NCBI GenBank assembly: GCA_000727475.1
Contig: KL647304.1
Coordinates: 1,068,231 to 1,132,230, forward strand
Origin: Sarcocystis neurona
Lineage: Eukaryota > Apicomplexa > Conoidasida > Eucoccidiorida > Sarcocystidae
Reading direction: 5' to 3'
DNA: 64,000 bases
The position numbers and the translations under genes were made by a program. Shown in pieces: positions 1 to 13,415 of this stretch (positions are counted from its first letter, which is position 1; each line of letters begins with the position of its first letter). Below the pieces are notes generated by a model. That model was not told the origin of the DNA, did no database searches, and saw only the letters and a program-made list of their open reading frames with translations.

Positions 1-568
1 TGATATCTGTTCTCTCCGAATCTCTTTTGAAGCCATCTTTGTCTGCAAATCGCCTTTGTAAGTGCAATTTATCTTATCGTCGTTTTTGCCGTTTCTGGGA
101 TCGTGCGACCGCAGTTCTCAGCAAGCGCAGGACTGCGTGGAGGGCGCTCCTTGCACGCACGAATGCATAGACGTAAATATCTGTACTTTCACAGAGGTAC
201 AATTTAGGATTCTACACGTGTGCGACATGTGAATTACGGTTGATCGGCGGTCATACATTCCGGCGCGCATGTAGAGATACACGTAAATAGATCGTATGAA
301 TACCTTTGTACAGGTTGCAGATGTCCCTGCGTGGTCGTTGCGGCAGTCGGTGTCTGTTGAAACCATAAACTTCCAGGAATTCAGGTAGAGAGGAGTCGAA
401 AATGGTGAGACAGTTTTTGTGCTGCACTGTTGGAAGAAAAGTTGACGCAATCCATGAAATGCGTTCGCGAAGTTACGTGAGCCGCGGCAAATTTCCTCGC
501 AGAGCTTTTTCACCCGGACCACTTTAAACTCGGGTGCCTGTTTTGCTTTAAGAACAAGGGTGAAAAAG
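1..568. other. Upstream region of the EGF-domain gene
   Basis: No coding region can be supported here. The open minus-strand frame over this stretch has no recognisable protein character and runs antisense into the EGF gene. An in-frame GTG lies at 560, but the first ATG of the EGF gene is at 569 in an A-rich context (aaaagATG), as is usual for apicomplexan starts. Promoter and 5' UTR presumably lie here. I see no defined motif. Confidence 0.5.
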
Positions 569-3080
569 ATGAGAAGTCCTCGACCAGTTCTACGGAGATC
601 CTTTGTCTCGCTGATTCTTCTTATACCCGTGCTCTTGCTTCCTTTTACTCGCACTGTATTTCTGGCGGTGCGTAGTCAGCCTGATCTGACGAAAATCCGG
701 CGACCGTTGTTCGATCCGACAGTCCTCACCGGTTCCCGAAGACCGCCGGGTCCCCACCACAGGATGAAACACGCGTCTTCCTCGCGGTCGGCTCCTCCGT
801 CTTCTGCGGTCTCCTCGGCCACAGCCTCCGCGGATGCTGGGGCACACATGTTAAATATTTCTCCATTTGTACCTGTCCCCCTTTTGACTTCATCTGCACT
901 GTCCTCTTCCTTGCCTTCCGAAGCTGGTGAAGCTCCTTTGCCTCCTACGGCCCCTTCTCCGCCTCCTGCATCCCTCCCTTCAAACCCGACTTCACCGTCT
1001 TCTCCACCGTCGTACGCAACTAGTGTTGCCCCAGTTCGCGTTAGTACTGCTGCGTTACCCCTGCCTCGGTCTGCAGAGCAGCTTGCGCCCATCCTGCGCG
1101 GAGTGTGTAATATTCCGTCTTTCAACCCTTGTGTCCCAATTGCCGAATGCGTTCCGAGCGTTCCAGTGATAGGCGAGGCCACCTGTATTTGTCCTCCGGG
1201 ATACGTAGGGGACGGCTTTGTGTCTGGCCAGGGCTGCACCGATATAAACGAATGTGCAACAGGTCAAAATGACTGTGATCCGCGCACAATGGTTTGCATC
1301 GATGTCCCAGGCTCTTTTCGGTGCGAGTGTCTCTCTGGCTTCTCGATGGCACCAAACGGCAGAACGTGTTTAGACATCGATGAATGCCAAAATCCTGCTC
1401 TCAACGACTGCGATCCGCTAACGATGACATGCCACAACCTAGAGGGAACTTATAAGTGTGTCTGCAACAATCCACAACAAACCACGGACGAACTCACAAG
1501 AAGGTGTCGGGATTTGAATGAGTGTGAAGATTTAGGAGGAATCATGAACCCGTGTGAACAACTCTGCGAAGATCGAATAGGGGGTTTCCGGTGTTCCTGC
1601 CGGGAAGGATATCGTCTCGCGCCTAACGGAGTTTCGTGCTTGGATATTGATGAATGCGCGGATCCTGTCTTGAATGCTTGCGATCCTGCGGGGGTCATAT
1701 CCAGATGTGAAAATGTGGTGGGTGGCTACAGGTGCATCTGCAATGAGGCGTTAGGTTTCGAAAATGGACCCGATGGAGTCGCCTGTGTGAACCTGGACGA
1801 ATGCATAAGAGACCCGTACATCTGTGGTGGAGCCCTTTCCTGCTGCAAAGACTTATTCCCACCACAAAGGTTCGCATGTACTGTGCCAGTTGATGATAAG
1901 TTGGGTCACACCCCACCCTTAGGAGGTATCACTGCGTATGGAATTAACGCAGCATTGGGAGGATCTTCTTTGACCAACTGGATTCCCGGTTTACTAGGTC
2001 TTGATTCCGGTGGCACGTTAGCTTTTCCTAAGGGACTCTGGGACAAAAATTTTCTTCTGCCACTAGTAGGGAATAATTTAGCACCAGAAGGAGAAACGCA
2101 GCAGAAAGGCCTTGAAGGATTGGGGGGAGAGGAAGAAGAGAAGAAATGGAGAAAGCTTGTTCCTACTGGTAAAGAAGATGAAAAGAGAAGAGGAGGGGCA
2201 CAACTAGCAAGTGAAAATCTGGAAGCAAATAGACAGAGGGTGGAAGTGGTCCAAACAGAGGGGGGCAAGGGGAGGAGAATAGACACTAACATCACAAAGA
2301 AGAGCGAGGAAATGATGAGCAGAGAAGCAGGTCAAATTATGAAGCACACCAAGGAGGGCGACCGGAACATGGATGCAGAATTGATAAGAGGAATAGAACT
2401 GAGGAGGCAAGCCGCAAACGATGAAGATGTAGAAGAAGGAGAGAGAGAAACGGTAGACATAGACAAAAGAAAAAGGGAAGGGCGACGTCTAAGCGAACTA
2501 GTATTAAGGAAGGAGGAAAAGGGAGGAGGCACTTCGGAGCAGCAGAACACATCTTCCACTTACGCGACCTTGAGCGGACCCGAACAAGGAGAAGTGTTTT
2601 ACAGCAGAGAAGAAGAAAGCGACGACGAAGCAAGTGAACGGAAAAGCGGGACTGCGGGCTCAGAGAGGAAGCAAGGAAGGGATCAACTCGACTTGTCTGC
2701 ATTACTTGAAAAGGAGAAAGGTAAATTACACGCGGTTGGGGCCGGCATGCAAAAAAAAAAAGTGTCATTAGGAAGGAAGCCCTCCAAAGAGCAGTCAGGC
2801 TACGGTGAAGCCGAGACGGTGACCGCAGTCCCCCCATACACGGATGAGATGCTTGTTATTGCGGGAAACGCTTCCCCAGAAGAAATTCGTGAGAGGCTGA
2901 GAAGGATAGCGAGGCCTTCAGGTGTCTTTCTTGGTATGGAAGACGAAGGTGCTCTGAGCCGCCGCCGTCTTCAACTGCTGACAGCACTCAAACCAGGGTC
3001 CCCGTATCTTCCCGGTAGGCGATGGATATTATCTGGAATCCCGTATTTGTTTAAGAAGAAAGTTGAGCCGCCTTGTGTAG
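569..3080 (+). CDS. EGF gene, exon 1
   Basis: Carries the hydrophobic N-terminus, all EGF modules and the charged low-complexity region. The frame stays open to a TAA at 3089-3091, so an unspliced form would end only three codons after the proposed donor at 3081. I prefer the spliced form because exon 2 is protein-like and in phase. Confidence 0.85.
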
Positions 3081-5691
3081 GTAACGAATAAGAAACAGCC
3101 AAGCTCCACGTACAGGTCAGGCGTTCTGCTCCTTGCTCTCCTTTTATGCATGTGTAAAGATACACACGTACTGCCATGCAGGTAACTGCACCCCAAGATG
3201 TTTTTGTTTCCCTTTGGTCTGCAATCCTAGCATGGTCTGAAAAAGGCGACCGCAGTTGCATTCACGGATATGCACACCAACCAGATATGTGCTGCACCAG
3301 TACAGATCGGGTCATTGGGGTGGCTGCTCGGGGAGGAGAAAATTTTGTCTTCCAGGTTGAGAAGTCATCTTGGCGCTTCTGTAGGGGAGACTATTCAAGA
3401 CCATTGCAGCGTGCGGCGTTATACGCATGTGTTCCACTTCCAGCTCATTCTAGAGTAGATGCGACACCGACACAGACCCGTGCGCTTACACGACAGTGTA
3501 GGTTGTGTCAGTACGGGTACGTATGTATTTTGTATCATGCATTTATTCATGACGTACGCAAGGATGAGTGCACCCCGCACTCGCAAGCACGAACGTACTT
3601 GTGGACGAATTGACGTGTGGGAGCTTACGTCTGTGTACGTGTGCGTAGCTGTCTGCAACTATATTTCTGCATCGCTCTTCAAATGATGACCTTATCCACA
3701 GATGCAGATACGCGTAAGCGCTGGTGTGGGCGTGTGTACTTACGTGCGTACGTGTCTGTGACAAATAGGGCCAAGCAAATTTTCTCTTTACACAAGCATT
3801 GTAGACAATTAATTCGCAGCTATATGAAGTCTTCCATACCTGTCCCGACAGTTGGTCACGAGCACAAACGAAAAACAGAGACAAACATCCTCAGGCTGAT
3901 GAAAGTTTTACCAGAATCTTCTCCTTCAACTGGTTCACGTCCGCTCTGTCTTCCACCATCGTGTGATATGCGCATTGGGAGGGCGAGTACGTTAAGCGAC
4001 ATGTGCAAATAATTTCATGGTAGCAATTGAGTATGTGTGTGTGCACTCGAGTAGATAAGCATGTATGGGCGAGTGTATGTGTTGTTTTTCTAATTCCATT
4101 GTGTTAAAGTGGAGATACAGATATATACATGTGTATACAATTTCGTCCAAGCGTATAGACACATATTTCAGTGATTAGGAGACACATCCGCGCCCCAACA
4201 CGTGGTGGAAGATGGTGCGGATATTTACGTTTTGACGCAAGAAGATCCGGCAGAAACGTTGTTTTGAGATTGCCCTCAGTTACAGAAATGTCCGCGGTGG
4301 GTTTGCCCTTGCCCGTTCCGTAGCTCCTGACTGCGTGTGATCTATCCAGACACACTAGGTTACTCACCACATACGGAGGTGGCCTCACTCCTGTCCAGGA
4401 GGAGGCCATCTTGAATATAAGATCATGAGATGGTCAGCAGTTTCGCATACAGTTGCACGTGTAGAGCTCTTGATTATATTATTTGTTAATGGTTGCTTCT
4501 GTGTACGTGACTGCTTCCTTCCTTATGTAAAAACACTGGACAGAATGCGGTATTTAGGTGGAATCTCACAGTGAAGGGCTTGCGCTAGCTTTTGTATAGA
4601 AAGGCATACATCTACCGGTTCGTCCATGCACATCACTTTGTACATATACGGGCATACTGAGTTCACCTCTTAAGCATTTATTAAACGTCTCAATCTCAAC
4701 GCAAGCACTTACACGTAAACCTGTGTACACACGCCGACACCCGCGACTTCGAAAATAAACATGCGCGCACAAATGCTTTCTTTCGCCTCCCGTTTCTCGC
4801 ACTTAGGTTGTTACTTGTTGGTGCTCACGCATGTCGTTCTTCTGTTATGCTATCAGGTCACTTGGTCTAATCGACTGTTGAAACGCAACCTTTTGATTGC
4901 CTAGTTTAAAATATGCGCATGCAAAGACTTTCACGTACGTGTCTCTGCAAAGATCCACGTATGACACGATTAAGGACGGATCACCGCGCCTCTCTGCTAA
5001 AGTGCTCCATATTGTTGCACGCTTGTTCATACCGACGAGACTCCAGTAGTGGTTTCCCCCCTGCTATTAGTGTTAATAAGGTATCACATAGCCAAACATA
5101 TATTCGCGTGTTTCTCCCTCTAGATTTGTAGGCTTTGTCGGAGTTGACGTCTCCGCTTTCACCCTAATGTGTACGGACATACACCTGTGTACATGTAGGC
5201 TGATATGCACAATGAAATACCATCCCAGCGTGCGTATATGGATATGTGTGCGCAGAGGAAGCGCGTGGCCACAACACATCCGCACAAATAAATGTGGATA
5301 CGTATACGCTTGGCTTCTCCTTCGCACAGGAAGTCAACTAGGCCCCATAGGTGGCATTCGCTTGGGTCGAGGAGCTACTTGTCCCGCGGGTTTCCGACTA
5401 GGCGGAGATTTGTACCGAGAGAAAGTGCGTACCAAGATGAAGAACACTTTCGAATACCTTATCACGAGCAACGTGCAAACGAATCCCGATGGCAGCAGGC
5501 GAATTGTATCGCCTCAGGAAGTAACTGCCGGCGTCCTTAGCAACGCACATTTGGTGTCTGAGGAGGCAACAAAGTGGTACAACGAGTTTGTTAAACTTCC
5601 ATCTGCTATAGCTCCTGCTCTCCACATCGGCACCTCAGCGGCCATGGACGTAGGCAGACAAGCTGCCCTGCAGCAGCTGCTCAACGCGTAA
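569..5691 (+). CDS. Secreted multi-EGF (calcium-binding EGF) domain protein, two exons
   Basis: Proposed CDS joins 569-3080 and 5330-5691 (957 residues). Residues about 11-34 form a hydrophobic segment after an Arg-rich start, so a signal peptide or signal anchor. A Pro/Ser/Ala-rich linker follows to about 170. EGF-like modules begin near 178, 225, 269, 315, 359 and 410; the middle four open with the D-x-[ND]-E-C signature of calcium-binding EGF domains, and the last is incomplete and merges into a Gly-rich segment. Residues about 509-757 are very charged (Lys/Glu/Arg) and probably disordered. The exon 1 donor (TAG|GTAACG) and exon 2 acceptor (cgcacag|GA) both have phase 1, so they restore a Gly codon and bypass the stop at 3089. 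Such proteins enter the secretory pathway in coccidia; adhesive or surface roles are an inference from the family. No C-terminal transmembrane helix is seen. I do not recognise a named ortholog. Confidence 0.8.
3081..5329 (+). other. EGF gene intron 1
   Basis: About 2.25 kb of AT-rich DNA with scattered TGTG/TACA motifs. Open frames inside it are short and compositionally like the surrounding non-coding DNA. It ends in a pyrimidine-rich acceptor (cttctccttcgcacag). Confidence 0.65.
5330..5691 (+). CDS. EGF gene, exon 2 (C-terminal domain)
   Basis: Encodes about 120 residues with balanced composition: a Gly-rich start (SQLGPIGGIRLGRG), a C-PAGFRLGGDLYREKVR segment, then a helical-looking region ending in an Ala/Gln-rich tail. 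The family is unknown to me. Codon and residue use are clearly coding-like compared with both flanks. An AG|GTAAGG donor-like sequence lies just after the stop codon and might mark a 3' UTR intron. Confidence 0.7.
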
Positions 5692-8600
5692 AGGTAAGGA
5701 GTTGTTGTTTACTAGAGAGTGTTTGCGTGTTCAGTGTTTGTAGCTGAGCAATATATACAGACATTTTTGTGCGTATATATATTCGCGAAGGATGACAAAA
5801 AAAAACTTTCCACCAGCACGCTAGTGCATCACGTCTGACTTCCAACAAGCTCTTCATCAAAATACTTAAGTTACCAGTGAACAATGTAAAGCACCTCTGC
5901 TTTAGGTAAGTGCATGTGTATATTCTACTCCCCCAGAGGGGATCTTCGTACCACAAACGCACAGCTGATATTTTTTTTGTAAATGTTTGCGACCAGTACG
6001 GATTTGAACATAGACGTCGTCCACGCTGCCGCTACAAATACGTAAGGGCTGTAAGCTCCTGTGTAGGGCGCGTCCTGCGTTGTCATGCGAAGGTATACAT
6101 GTTGGTATGATAAATGCACATGTCTCACAAGCGAAGCGGACCTTCCGAGGTGCAGAGGTGTAACTCGGCTGCTTCCAGTTTCGTCGGTCACAGACAGACA
6201 GTGTCGGGGATTCCTGCTGCAGCAAGTCCACGAAAATCTGTTGTCGCCTCGGTTTTGTTTTCCTCTTGCTGATATCATGTTGGACGAAGACGCACAGGTG
6301 TGGCAGGTCTGCAGCTCCACTGCTTCTCCGCTGCAGACGCAGCGGTATACGTAGCTTTTCTCTTCGAAGGACAGCGGGAATCATACAGGGTTATGTACAT
6401 ACATATACTACATTGTTTAGCACCTGCAGACGCAGTCATCCATATGCGCCGATTCCTTCCCTGATTGCCGCCGTTCGAGCCTACACGAAACAGGATGCTA
6501 ATTCACAGACAAGACGAGACCTTGTTGCCGCGACACTTCGGGGAAGCAGGAATCATCGTGCCATAGAGCACCTTGGAACCACACACACATATGTGTGTCT
6601 GTATTGTGTGTCCCTCGTACGACACCTATACATATATATATATATATATATACGTGTACGCATATATATATGTCGAGCGCAGTATCACCTGCAGGAGCCT
6701 CCATGGGAGCAAGAACGCTGCCATGCAGTTGCTGACAGTACGATTTTTGAAGTTTGTAAGGAGATGTGTACGTGTTTATCTCTGTGGGTCTCATTCTATG
6801 CTTGAACTCACGACTTTTGTTGAGGAAATGTTCAGTAGCACGAAGGCGGGACTGCAATGCGAATATCACCCACGCGTATCCCACATACATATATATATAT
6901 ATATAGTTCCTGAAGGTCTCATGAGAGATGTGTATACAGGATCTGAAAACCTCTACAATTAGCTGCACAACTCTCTATTTGCATGCTCAAGACATATTTT
7001 TACATATCTCTGCAAGTATGGAGTCGCATATAGATAGGTGGTCACAGATGTTTTGTTTAGGAAAGCAGTACAAAATATTCTGCAGAGAAAACAGAAATAC
7101 TCGTGTGTCCACGAGCAACCCTACCAGCCAATATCACCAGGCATGTCCGGTTATACAGTTGTGCAGATGTAGGTATACATGCATATTTGCACATGTATCC
7201 CTATTTTCTACGGCCTTTACTGCAGAGTGAGCCGGCATCACGGAGTTGAGCAGGGAACTGTCATTTCAAATGAATACATACACGAAGACATAAATGCGAA
7301 CATACACATATGTATGATTTTCCCGGTGTTGGTGTAGAGCGAGTAAGTGTATCCTCATTTGTCATTGGGGTGCACGGTATCAGGTCTTAGTGTAGCAGTC
7401 TCTCCGTGTGTCGCTTCCAGAAAAATCTAACGCCAGTGCCACGAAAGCAGTCGTTCATCAATATATCTAGGGTGACATTTCTTTCCTCTCCATGTATATG
7501 TGCGTCGCTATTCCTCTCGCGTACACATGCATCCGTAGACCCGTCTGTTGCTTCACTTGCCTCCGTCAGCGTCTTTTAGATAGAGCTTTGCACATGCACC
7601 GGCGTGTTTGTGCGCAGCGAGTCGAGCGGACCGCTGGGTGTAGTCTATCTCTGTACGTATGTCGGGCTCGTGATACATTCCTACAATCTACACAAAGGTA
7701 TCCGCGCAAGTGGACAACGTCCGAAAGATGAAGGTAGAGCCCTGCAAGTACAGGGCGCAAGAACTAAACAGGAAATAGGCACAATACAACACAAATGGGT
7801 AGACGTATGTAGAAGAAGTCATACCTGGTCGTCTTTGTAGGGAAAAATGCACAAAGCGATGCATGTGTACAGCGTACTGCACACACTGATAAATGTCCCC
7901 GGAACTCTACACATGCACTCGTACAGATGCACACATCCATACAGAAGAAATCCAGTACGGTCCTCAGGTGCTCTAGTGCCGCGTTCCTCAGTAACTGCTG
8001 CTCGTTACTGCTTACGCCTTCCTTTTTCAGAGAGCGTCCCTGCCGCGCTGGCAAACGAGACCCGCGCCCATACGTGTGGACCCACACACGTATAGGGAAA
8101 GCTCCGGAGAAGGACACAAGAAGCCCCGTTTTCTCCGTACACTCAAAACACTGGTGTTGTGTAATCTATGGTGGTGGAGTCGAGTGCTCGTTCCCTAGCA
8201 TATTAAGAGTTACGGAGTGCAGAAGTTCAATTGTAGAGGCTGTTGCGCAGAAACGGTCTTCATACAGTTGCGTACATACCTGAAGCTGAGTACATAATCA
8301 AACACATTTAGGAGACTGCCGATGCAAAGACGCATGTATAAAAGTGTCCATCATACTTGTAAAGAGATACAAATTTTTTAATAGGGAGTGAGGTGTACAC
8401 AAATGCAAAACACACATACAGACACACATGCACCCATTACAGTGGGCGAACGAACAAACACTCACGCAGGAACTTCGACGCCGGGACTCACACATGTGCA
8501 TACATGTGCGAACTATCTACGCAGAGATATACCCACTAGTCAAAATGCTTGCAAAGAGACCTTCCTTCGCGGATGCACAGAGAAAGTACAACTACTAGTG

Positions 8601-11337
8601 TGGAAAGGAGAAAACTACACACTGATAGGAAACCGGGCACCGCGGTGTAAGCTACGCAAAACTAGGCGAATATTTGTGTGCGAATTTGACAACAAAGGTG
8701 TGCAAGACCATTCTAGGTGCGTCTGTGAGTTGTCGTGTGATGTGGCTGTTTTTAATCGTTCACACAGTGCACGTCTTCTTAATACACCTTGACACAGTCC
8801 GACAGATGTTTAAAAGAGTTCAGAGTTGCTAGTTATCGGCACATTCGTCAAAGACCTGACAGCGAGCTTTCGGCACATATGTCCACACACAGGTGTACGG
8901 AAAGATCAAGCTAGAAAATCTTTTAGTCTGTGGCGGTGAGGGCGGAAAGACAATCGTTACCGTACATGCTTAGTGTTTGTTCCGACTTTCTAGCGTCAAC
9001 TGCAGCGCGCATAGTACTCGTAGTATCAGATTCCCTTACAACTACGAAGTACCTGATGTATGTAGTGCCGTGCTTGTGAAGGCTCCACGGCGTGTCTTAA
9101 TGGCCCGTCTGGAGTAGATTTGTGAGTATTCACTGTGGGGAGGCAAAAGTGTGTTTGACGTGTAGGCGCCGCTACAGTAATCGCCGATTTTCTTCATGCA
9201 ACGGCGTTGGTAAGAGCGTGACTGCTACTTTGTACATGTTCTACACGATCTGGTAAGAACACGGCTTCCATTTTGTACATTGTTCCACACGTGTGTTCGT
9301 AAGAAGAGGTCTCAACTTGTAGGCATATACGCATGTATACATATACCTATATGTGTCTGTTTGTGTGTCCGTATACTTGAGATGTAAGTTGTGTTTAGTT
9401 TTGTCGAATCCCGTCTAATGGATCGCAAAGGTAAATCCATCTGCGTATGGAAGATTGCTGGTTTTTGCACTGGAAGCAAGAACCACAATGAAACTTTACG
9501 ACGTCCTCCGCAATATGTCAACGGACGAAGACACAAATTAAAATCTGTCAGTGGGATATTCGAGGTGCATAGACGCATTACACGTACGTTCAGTTTAATA
9601 CATTGAGAGTACAGATAGACCTGTAAGCTTATAGGCCAGGGCATGGTCTATTGTTAAAGTGAATCCACGTACGTACGTCTTTTTTTAGGTAACTGGATAC
9701 CTACATATATATATATATAGGACAATATACATGATATACGAAAGAGGTATACAGAACCGGGTGCGTTGGTACGCAAGCATACAGTTCTTCCCTGTGCCCT
9801 GCATGTACGAAGAAAAAGTGACTATGTAGAGACGTATTCAACACTAGATATGTACATGGGTCTGCTTCTGCGGGCTGGTAGTACAACGATGAAGTAGACC
9901 GGTGAAAACGTACACAAGCCCACGTGTCCTTATATTGTATCCTAGATATACTAGATGAAGACAACAGTGACGATAATTCGTGTACACGTAAGTACAGCCA
10001 TGATGTCTGCTTTGGACGAGGAGAAAGTTGTACGAATATGTACAATAATTCCACATATGTGTGGTGTCTTAGTGTGCAGAATCCCTCTGGATTTTGTGTA
10101 ACCGTTCTATCACTTAAGTGCTGTACACCACGTAACAGCAATAATTACTGACGCTTTTTTTTACAGCGCAACGCTGCTAGCAGCGCGGCATGCTATAAAC
10201 ACCTAAACACTCCTGTGGTAGAGATGCAGTGTTGCAAGGGATAAGAGAGATGCCTACGACTCTCAGAACGCTAGACGGAATGTTGTGCACTTTGATTTCG
10301 GTAGTGAAAACAGTCCCAGTCTACTCTGACGTATTGAGCATGGACATCCATAATTTTATGTATACGTATTCAGATACACATACATGTATTCAGTTTCCAC
10401 ATATATGGACACGTATGTTTATTTAGTACCCACAAAAAAGGCGTATGGGTACACGCTCGTAATACTACGCATCCCGAGTATACAGACGTAGAATTCATGT
10501 AGCTCGAGTACGCACGCGCACACGACGGCCGTGTACATCGTGAGTTCGCACTGTAAATCGAGTTAGCCTGCGTGCACAGCAACTCCGTGTATACGCAGGC
10601 GTCGGTACTGCATCTACGCAGACACACAATTATGCATTTAGAGAATAAGAGAGAAAAGGTAGATGCGGAGCTCGTACGCGTAGACAGCATATACACGGTA
10701 GATACAGAGCTTATACACTTGGATGATATATATGTAAACAAAGGACGTATACAGTTCAATAAAGATATGGAGGCTGTACCCCCTAACCAGCCAGCAGGCA
10801 TACGTTGGGAAGACGGTGAAATTTCACTTCTTTTTTACAACGAAAGAGGACCCGTGGCCCTTCCGCTTGTTGGTGCTTACGTAGTTTCAGCAAGAAATTG
10901 TGTATTCTTTTTAGAAAGGAAAGCGGCGACGTGATGGTGCACAATGAGTGTCCCAAAGGGAACTACACCGTCGCCTTCCTGTTGATATAGTGAATGTCCG
11001 TTTGTGTAGACAAAGGGAGACTAGACTACTCTGGCACAGGACAGCTGTCTCACTCCCTCCTTCTCTATGCACGTACACAATTGAGAACGTACATGAAGAG
11101 ATATGCGTCTACACGTCCATACACGCCCGTGTCCATACCATCTATGCGTGTGTAGCCCGCATGAGCGCGTAGCTGCCGGCTGTCTACTGCAGAGCTCGTA
11201 CACACACACAGACACACGCGTGAATGCGTTCGAATAACAGGGAGGTGTCACGCCTCAAGCAGGGCCGATGTGTACACCAGGGACACAGTGTGCATATCCT
11301 GCAGAGCACCTTTGCACATATCTGTAGCGTGGAATTA

Positions 11338-11385
11338 CGTATATATATTCATATATCTATTTATATATATATGTATATATATATG

Positions 11386-11434
<49 letters not shown>
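11338..11434. repeat. TA/TATG microsatellite
   Basis: Nearly uninterrupted alternation of TA with occasional TG steps over about 100 bp. It produces Tyr/Ile repeat frames that are not genes. Confidence 0.9.
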
Positions 11435-12821
11435 GCTACCTATGTGTATGGTAATGCAAAGCCGTACGCAGCTAGTTGCTTTGCTGCGTAACACACACAT
11501 GTAGCTTGCACGTAAGAACCCCGATCACTTGTTTCGCTAGACGCGTGTGCGTCCGCCTGTGTACACGTCTATCACTGCTTAGATAAACCTACACGTGTGG
11601 GCTTGTCTTGGCATCTTACAAATTCTCCGCAGAACCTGCTGGTCTGACCAAGTAAGTCAGCAGGAGAGATGATGGAGAGTGGGCGACCTAAAGTATTATT
11701 TGTACGTAAGGGGCATCACCAGCACGGGAACGCCCCGCTGTCGCTACAAATCTCTACAGGGACAATTCCCGAATTTCTGCAGGATGTCCGTTCCAAAGAT
11801 TTCCATGGCTGCCTGACTCCAGAAACAGATACAACTGCAACCCGTTGATCACCGTTCTCCATATTCCTGGTCACTGTGAAGTACTGAAGCTCCTGTATCT
11901 AGCGAAAGAAGATTGACAGTCCTGTTGTTGCGTCTTCTCCTGTTCCACCTCGTTCAAGTACTAATTTCTCTGCTCTCTCTGCTTAGACGCAGAAATACAC
12001 CCCAGGGTTGCATCTGGATATATTATGTAAGCATAGACGTAGACGCACACACTCACATACACATATGTGCAGATCGACTGCCCTCTTCATTATTCATTAT
12101 CTTTACCTTAGCACATGGGTGCAGATGTGGTGTAGTGCGCATTTGCGCGCAAGTCACATATACACACTCGTGGTACACCCTTGCGCATGATAGACGTGGA
12201 GGCTGAGTCGAGTATCCAGCATATAGGCACTAACGGCAAGAGATTCGCCGTTACTGTTGATCCTTCACCGATACTCTCTTCAATCTGCGCTGCTTTCCAC
12301 ACATTCTTTCGTGCACACATGTACACTCATAGGTACATACATATGTGTATCAGGGGACGTAAGTGGCAAATAGTTGACAATTCAGTGCATACAACTCAAG
12401 GAAATAACGATTAACTCTTGCTTCTTCAATGGTTTTGTCGCCTTCTGTTCTCCCCTATTACAAGCTTGACCACGCAGATATATACCTACATACACATAAA
12501 TATGTGTACGTGTGCGGGTGGTGCTTACGTTTCTCTGGATGAGAGAAAAGCACCCTCTCCGCTGTGGCGTCTTCGATTATTCCTGCTTCTTATTGTTCTT
12601 CCTCTTCATACCTTCGTTATAACAGAAAAAAGCGCCAGTTTAATTGTTCAAAGACTCCAGTTGTGTGGTGTGCTGGCACCGCTGAACAAGGCAGACGTGG
12701 GTAAGTGGTCTACGAGATAGGAATTACGTCACCTTGCCGCCTGCGTTGAGACCTGCAGTGTGTGTTACTACGTGTCCCGCTTGAAACGACGATTACTGGG
12801 ATCCTGGTTTTGCCACTACCT

Positions 12822-13000
12822 GAACACGAATCCGTGGACGTGCCGTCTTGTGTGGTAGTCCTGATCTCCTGCCACTTGACCTCACCATTTTCCTACAGTG
12901 AGATACTGTCTGGACACAAATTTGTAGACGCGCCGTCTTACGTAACAGTCGTGATTTCCTGCCATTTGACCTTACCATTTTCCTACATTTTGTCTCTGTC
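12822..13000. repeat. Imperfect tandem duplication, about 90 bp x 2
   Basis: The copies start near 12822 and 12912. Both contain a GACG-GCCGTCTT motif, then CTGATCTCCTGCCACTTGACC or a close variant, then CACCATTTTCCTACA or a close variant. The copies differ at roughly one base in six. Confidence 0.8.
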
Positions 13001-13221
13001 TTCGTCTCTCTCTCCTTCTCTCTGTCTCGGGTATACGGTCTTGGAACTACAAAGGTGCATACGCTATCATATTGCTACTGCCGGTGTCATAGATAGATCA
13101 TTGAGCGGCGGGTTTTTTCTGCTTCAGTGTCCTTACTTGAAAGAATTGCTGCTGCACCTGCTTGTGCCGCGACTGCGGTGAGTCACACTGCCTCGGCATC
13201 GACAGTTACACAGAGACGCAA

Positions 13222-13415
13222 TTTCGACGCAGAAAGGTCGATTTTACGCGCATGCCTCTCGTGTGTTGCGTTCTGCTATATCCTGTTTTTCGAACAATGA
13301 CGACTTCCCTTAAGCGGGTAGAAGTCTGGAAAAGTGCTGATTTTCTGCGCACGCCTCTTCTGCGCTGCATCCTGCTTGATTTTGTTTTCAACAATCACTA
13401 CTTCCTTTACGCAAG
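13222..13415. repeat. Imperfect tandem duplication, about 104 bp x 2
   Basis: Copies near 13222 and 13326 share the order GATTTT-CGC-GCCTCT-TGCG-TCCTG, a T-rich stretch, CAAT-AC-ACTTCC and ACGC-AGT, with substantial divergence. Confidence 0.65.

Noticed and set aside
10632..10934. Open frame of about 100 codons with mixed composition
   Set aside because: No recognisable domain; its first half comes from TACACGTAGA-like repetitive sequence, and no supporting splice partners were found.
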